In this document: piece after piece, positions 59,902 to 64,000 of the stretch
How positions within the stretch are numbered: the first letter of the stretch is position 1
Layout: each line of letters opens with the position of its first letter
Assembly (NCBI RefSeq): GCF_008831285.2
Contig: NC_045140.1
Span: 25,314,131-25,378,130, forward strand
Reading direction: 5' to 3'
DNA length: 64,000 nt
Source: Nymphaea colorata
Taxonomy: Eukaryota > Streptophyta > Magnoliopsida > Nymphaeales > Nymphaeaceae
Translations under genes and position numbers: made by a program
The notes under the pieces: model-generated
Seen by the model: only the letters and a program-made list of their open reading frames with translations
Told to the model about the DNA's origin: nothing
Databases searched by the model: none

Positions 59902-60396
59902 TCACTCTCTCTCGGAGGGGTTCCTCCAGAAGCCCGTATAGAGCTTAACCCACTCCTCATCGTCTATCGGAGACGCCTCCGTCTTCGGCAATTCGTCGAG
60001 ACACGCCTCCGTCTTCGGCAATTCGTCGAGACACGTCCCCGTCTTCGGCAATTCGTCGAGACACGCGGCTGGAGCGGCGGCGGAGTTGGGCGGCGCGGGG
60101 TGGACCTGCGAGAGCCTCGTATCCTCCCGCTTCCGCTCATGCAGGAGCACCATCTTCTTCTTGCCAGCTACACGCCGTTTTTTCTTCTTCTTGAGGGCCT
60201 TCCTACACAAACCAGCCGGCAGCCTAACCACGGTGAGTACCAAAAGGTTGACGAGACCACATGGGCAGCAGCAGCAGACGGCCGCGCACTCGGCGGTGGT
60301 TCCGCCGGCAACCTCCGCGAAATGAGCGCACGTCGAAGGCTCCTTCTTTAACAACGGCTGCCGCCGGTCGGTCGGCCGGCGCGCCAGCTGCGTCAT
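59902..60396 (-). CDS. Small Cys-cluster (CCCCPC) plant protein with C-terminal decapeptide repeats
   Basis: Single exon, 164 residues. The core AECAAVCCCCPCGLVNLLVL (about residues 35-54), followed by LPAGLCRKAL and a Lys/Arg run (KKKKKRR), matches a plant-only family of short proteins with a CCCCPC motif, a single hydrophobic segment (about 47-63) and a basic stop-transfer stretch. A membrane-anchored, possibly palmitoylated protein is likely, but its function is unknown. Unusually, it carries three tandem copies of an acidic decapeptide, CLDELPKTxx, at about residues 110-143, before the end DDEEWVKLYTGFWRNPSERE. The frame extends 12 codons upstream without an ATG, so the start is the Met at 60396. 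It is longer than the usual roughly 100-130 residue relatives because of the repeats. Confidence 0.82.
   Translation of the reverse strand: MTQLARRPTDRRQPLLKKEPSTCAHFAEVAGGTTAECAAVCCCCPCGLVNLLVLTVVRLPAGLCRKALKKKKKRRVAGKKKMVLLHERKREDTRLSQVHPAPPNSAAAPAACLDELPKTGTCLDELPKTEACLDELPKTEASPIDDEEWVKLYTGFWRNPSERE
59971..60064. repeat. 30-bp tandem repeat, three units, in frame
   Basis: Units of about 30 bp starting AGACACGCCTCCGTCTTCGG at about 59969, 59999 and 60029, nearly identical, encoding CLDELPKTE-type decapeptides on the minus strand. The first unit lacks two bases of the AGACAC start. Confidence 0.93.
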
Positions 60397-60450
60397 CCCA
60401 AGGCCACGATCGACCGGCTTCTCTATTCCCAACAGGGCAGGAGTCCCCGT

Positions 60451-60462
60451 CCTTTTATGGAG
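60451..60462 (-). promoter_or_regulatory. TATA box of the Cys-cluster protein gene
   Basis: CTCCATAAAAGG on the minus strand, about 60 bp upstream of the ATG, giving a short leader of roughly 30 nt. This placement supports the Met at 60396 as the start. Confidence 0.5.
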
Positions 60463-60469
60463 GGGAGAG

Positions 60470-61317
60470 ATGAGAAGAAGGGTGAGCGTCTTTTCTTGAT
60501 GGGGGCCTAGGAGAAGGCCAATGCCCTCTGGAATTCGACCATCACCGGAGAAAGTGGGTGGGGAGGAACGGAACTCCGCCTTCCCGACGGTCGTCCGGTG
60601 CGTCTTCGTCCTCCGTCGGGAGTGGAAGACTGCTCGTGAATGTGGCGATTGATAACACGGAGCGCCAAAAAAGGGAGGTGGGGTGGAGCTCTCGGAGACT
60701 CAGCCAATTAGGGAAGAACCCCTTCCGACGGTTTCTTTCTGAAGAGGCGAGGACCAAGGAAGGTCTTCACCTGCCGCAAATCCGGTGAGGCCTTGGAATG
60801 TCGATCGAGAAAGCGAGCTGACTCAGAGAGGGAGAAAAGACAGGTGAGAAACCCTTCAAAAGAGGAAAGGAAAGCCTGGCTTTACCATGGCAGAAGAGAA
60901 ACTGAGTGGCAATGACTGCGCAACATTGATGGCTGCATGATACGTTTCGGGATGGATGGACCATGGAGGGCGGAGGCGCCCACGAAACAATCGGACGCCC
61001 CGACTGTCGCTTCAATCCATGGAAACTTTCCTTGGACTGCCAAACTTTCTCGGTCGCCATTTTCCCACTCTGTTTTTAGAGTGCTTACTCCGTTGTTTCT
61101 GGACACGCATCCTTTTCCAAGATGTTGCTGGATGTTTACGTGGCCTCAGATGGCTCTTCACAACTAGTATTGCAAAAAAAGTTCGTCCGTGTCAACAAAA
61201 ATGTGTTGGTAGATGAATCTTTTATTGATTTTGTCCCTTTTAATCGTTTTGTTTTGTTACAAGGTAACATCTTTACAGTCTAATGTGAAAAACCGCTCCA
61301 CTCTCCCTTCTATCTTA
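60470..61317. other. GC-rich flank, no gene recognised
   Basis: The GC-rich part to about 61190 keeps long frames open on both strands, none with a recognisable family or ATG context. It may be promoter and 5' flank of the Cys-cluster gene or a decayed gene. Not called. Confidence 0.4.
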
Positions 61318-61480
61318 TAAGTTGTGTTTGTTTCATCGAGATCTGAATTTGATATTCTAAAATCTCTGATTCATGGATTTAGCATTAGATGTTAGACGTC
61401 TTCGTAATCTAATTTTAATTTTAATGTTAGCATGTAGCATGAGATCTCTCAAAACACACTTTTTGATGCATCCTCGGTTT
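61318..61480. mobile_element. Truncated Tourist-like MITE, inverted relative to the copy at 57262
   Basis: Starts with TAA then GTTGTGTTTGTTTCATCGAG, and runs through GATTCATGGATTTA and CTCTCAAAACACACTTTTTG, the same order as in the complement of the element at 57262. The far TIR is missing, so this copy is 3'-truncated or has decayed. Confidence 0.65.
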
Positions 61481-61595
61481 TTTCTAGATGGGTAAGGGGA
61501 ATAACCTTTCACTCAAAAAATGAAAAGAAAAGAACGCCATGCGGGTAGCCCTCATTTATCTAAAACATGGAGAACCTAAAATTGAGACATTAAGT

Positions 61596-61789
61596 GGGTG
61601 TTTGATTACTTTACATTTGAAATATGTAAGTGGGATGATCTGATGCTTGTCCTAACATGACAAAAGAACTACAGTAAAACTCCATGGCTCATCAAACTAA
61701 GCCTCTTATGTCATATCTAAGATTCACAGTGAAATCTTGGTTTTACTTCTCTAATTTGAGAAAATGTCTTGAAACTATCAAATGCCTCC
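61596..61789. mobile_element. Small MITE with GGGTGTTTGAT ends
   Basis: The left end GGGTGTTTGATTACTTT mirrors the complement of the right end, GGAGGCATTTGATAGTTTC. About 194 bp, AT-rich. A TAA (61591-61593) sits just outside the left end, but no clear partner is seen on the right. Confidence 0.5.
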
Positions 61790-61794
61790 TGCAT

Positions 61795-64000
61795 CCACCT
61801 AGAGTTTAAACGGCTTTGACAACCACTAGTTCTCCTGTAGTCCACGGAAATGCTTTCCTTGACATGATCTATTATTTGATTGCCTACCTAAGCGCTGACC
61901 CCGCTTATTGGCGTTTACAAATCAAACCAAAATTTCCAATTGATAATTCAATTTTTCCACCACATGTGGGTAGGAGGAAGTGGATGTTCAGAGGAGAATC
62001 TCTAGAATCAAGTTTCGATTCTGTCATTTCCTTACTTGGAATTTAATCACATCGGATTTGAGAAGGGCTTATTGTCCGATCTAGAAAAAGAAGAACAAAA
62101 TTCCGCTTTCCGTCTCTGCATCTTTGGAACCATTGGAAGCAAAAAAACACGTTAATTTGGTATACAAAACGTTACTTTCCTCCTTCCAACAAAAAAACGG
62201 AAACCAGCTACTTGCCTACGGCACGGGCCGTGGTTAAGACGTTAGCCGCGCACGCCACCTACAGGACCTTTCCGTGCACGTTTTGTGAACATGGTATACT
62301 TACTACTACATGATTATGCTTCTTAAATTTGAATACGATTTTTATTTGTCCTAATAGTAACTATAGAATTAAGTAAATCTTGGACTTTATGATAGCAAAC
62401 AAGCCGCCGTCGAACTAAAAAACTTTGTGCGCGTGAAATGAATGAAGACAATCCAACCTTCAGCGTTTATGGATTCCCAACTTCTTGCCAAGTTCCACTC
62501 GATGAGCAGATAGAAAGCACGCAGCAATTCGCATCCAAGCCCGTTGGAGCAGGGGCGGAACCAGGGTAGGGCTCGCAAAAAATTTACATGTAAAAGGCTA
62601 GAAACAGAGGCCTCCATCTGACTTTACATTATAAAAATCGATCTACCCCATGCGTCTTTCTTTTCAGAATTTTTACTGGAACTCAAAAGCAGCTTTTGAC
62701 CTCTTCGGCTCCGGTAAGGAGAAAATGGGGTTTCGGTTCATGTTAAGACAGTTACATTAATCTTCCTACTCGTTTGAACATTAATCGACATCTATCTGTT
62801 GAAAGATGTCTTGAAATACAAGGCAACACATCTAAGTGACAAACATGCCGCAGTATATGAAAGAAGGAGATCAGCAAGCACAGGGGCAAAACCAGAAATC
62901 TTTTTTAAGGGTCAAATAATATTTCAAAATTTGTATAAAACAATTTTTATACTGTAAGTCCCCTCCCCCACCCCTCAAAAAATAATAATAAGTGGGGACA
63001 CGCCGCACAAAGGCGAGCTCTACCTTTGCTTTCTGATGACAACACTTGCAAAAGTTTATTTTTTTATTTTTCCATTTTTAGGGAGATAATTAGTTTTTAA
63101 GCGCTTATTTGACGTGGTTTAAGTGTTGGGCAGTTTTTTATTATTCGCCCCTTTTGTTGGGCGCCATTTTATTATTAAATTTGCACTTGGGCTTCCAGCT
63201 AACATTTCTTTTTTTTTCTTTGACTTGGAAATAGGAGGGTAGAATCTAGCGGTTGCACGTAATTTTGGTTGGGGAGCAAACTCCTCCAGTCTACGTACTT
63301 TCTAAGTTAGAGCAAGCAAGAAATAGCCTTTGACTTGATTAAATTAAGTTGGGTGCAACATATTGTGTGCGGCCAAATTTGTGCATAATTGGCTTGCAAT
63401 GATGGAGCTAGGACCTTTTTCTCATCTCCATTAGAATAAAATTTGTGAACCTGCATGCTATTGAATCTGGTCGATGCTGACTAACTTCGACTAGGCAGGA
63501 CCACGAAACTTAGATTGGCAGGGTCGATCCGTCCAGTCAGCCACCTCAAGCCCACCCGAAACAGATCAAGTATGACTGAAACTCCCGGTTTAGTTCTGTG
63601 AACCAATTAACTAGAGGGAGGGCCGGCGGAGATGGTGGTTCCGTGTTCAAAGATTGGTTGACTTGAGTAGTAGGACTCAGGCTGCGTGGTGGGTCGACCG
63701 GTTTGGTTAACCATGTCAATTCCACAAGGAGAATCATCACCATGCCATGCAGAAAACCGTGTAGAGGCCAGAGAGGAAAAGCAGCCAAGAAAGAATACGA
63801 AGAACAAATTAAGATGGAGTGCATAATCCCGTGGGCATGGTCATTTTTTTCTCGCGCAAATTTCTAAACCATTACATCTGAAGCCAGTCTGTTTGCCTTG
63901 GCAAAACAATGAAACAGCGAAGATTCAGGAAGCAGAATCACGATAGAGACGTGGACGCGTCAAATGCAAAGGTCCCCTCCTGAGGCGGTCCTCCTTGATC
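61795..64000. other. Intergenic to window end, no gene seen
   Basis: Contains pieces resembling the dispersed 'GGCGGAG' repeat (GGGGCGGAACCAGGGTAGGG at 62551 and GGGGCAAAACCAGAAATC at 62882). Frames at 62387-62617 and 63546-63824 on the minus strand match nothing I know. Confidence 0.4.

Noticed and set aside
60507..61167. Open frames on both strands upstream of the Cys-cluster gene
   Set aside because: GC-driven, overlapping in several frames, with no recognisable domain or splice evidence.
1..64000. CRISPR array, operon structure, rRNA or intact tRNA genes
   Set aside because: Spliced plant genes dominate; no regularly spaced repeats, rRNA core sequences or cloverleaf tRNAs were seen.

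Overview
This is plant nuclear DNA. The genes have GT-AG introns, upstream TATA boxes and, in two cases, telo-box-like 5' leaders. They include a plant-specific hormone receptor (D14), and the space between them is full of small plant transposons. The organism is a flowering plant. GC-rich exons set in AT-rich introns would suit a monocot or a magnoliid/early-diverging angiosperm, but I cannot place it further. Gene density is low: seven genes and two groups of pseudogene fragments in 64 kb. All seven genes lie on the minus strand, and they look independent; nothing resembles an operon or a gene cluster.

Layout, left to right. At 2.0-2.2 kb are the first two exons of a mitochondrial porin (VDAC) gene; the rest runs off the left edge or was not found. 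The span 2.4-12.7 kb is repeat-rich, with two foldback elements, three copies of one dispersed repeat and a long TA-rich tract. At 12.7-15.3 kb is a two-exon ARM-repeat protein gene without a U-box, and 15.5-19.2 kb is intergenic with one MITE. At 19.3-24.5 kb is a four-exon gene for an Arg-rich, probably nuclear protein, and just upstream of it lies a SINE with a perfect 13-bp target duplication.

The unusual part is 25.8-34.9 kb. A near-perfect foldback of about 1.3 kb (25.8-27.1 kb) carries, in both arms, the C-terminal coding part of a UTR1/UTR3-like UDP-galactose/glucose transporter. Right beside it, two 1.3-kb copies of a CLASSY (SNF2 chromatin remodeler) gene fragment face each other across a 3.8-kb spacer. 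All of these copies carry different inactivating lesions. The arrangement is that expected of a hairpin-RNA/siRNA locus. It is notable that one captured gene belongs to the family that recruits Pol IV for RNA-directed DNA methylation.

From 36.6 to 37.5 kb is a decayed Ty1/copia tail. Two paralogous small-protein genes lie at 37.9-38.2 and 42.1-42.4 kb. The strigolactone receptor gene D14 (two exons, catalytic triad intact) is at 47.6-50.2 kb. From 50.9 to 59.3 kb there is only repeat sequence, including two diverged copies of one long element, a hairpin-MITE family and Tourist-type MITEs. At 59.9-60.4 kb is a gene for a small Cys-cluster protein with an in-frame decapeptide repeat. From 60.5 kb to the end I see only MITE remnants.
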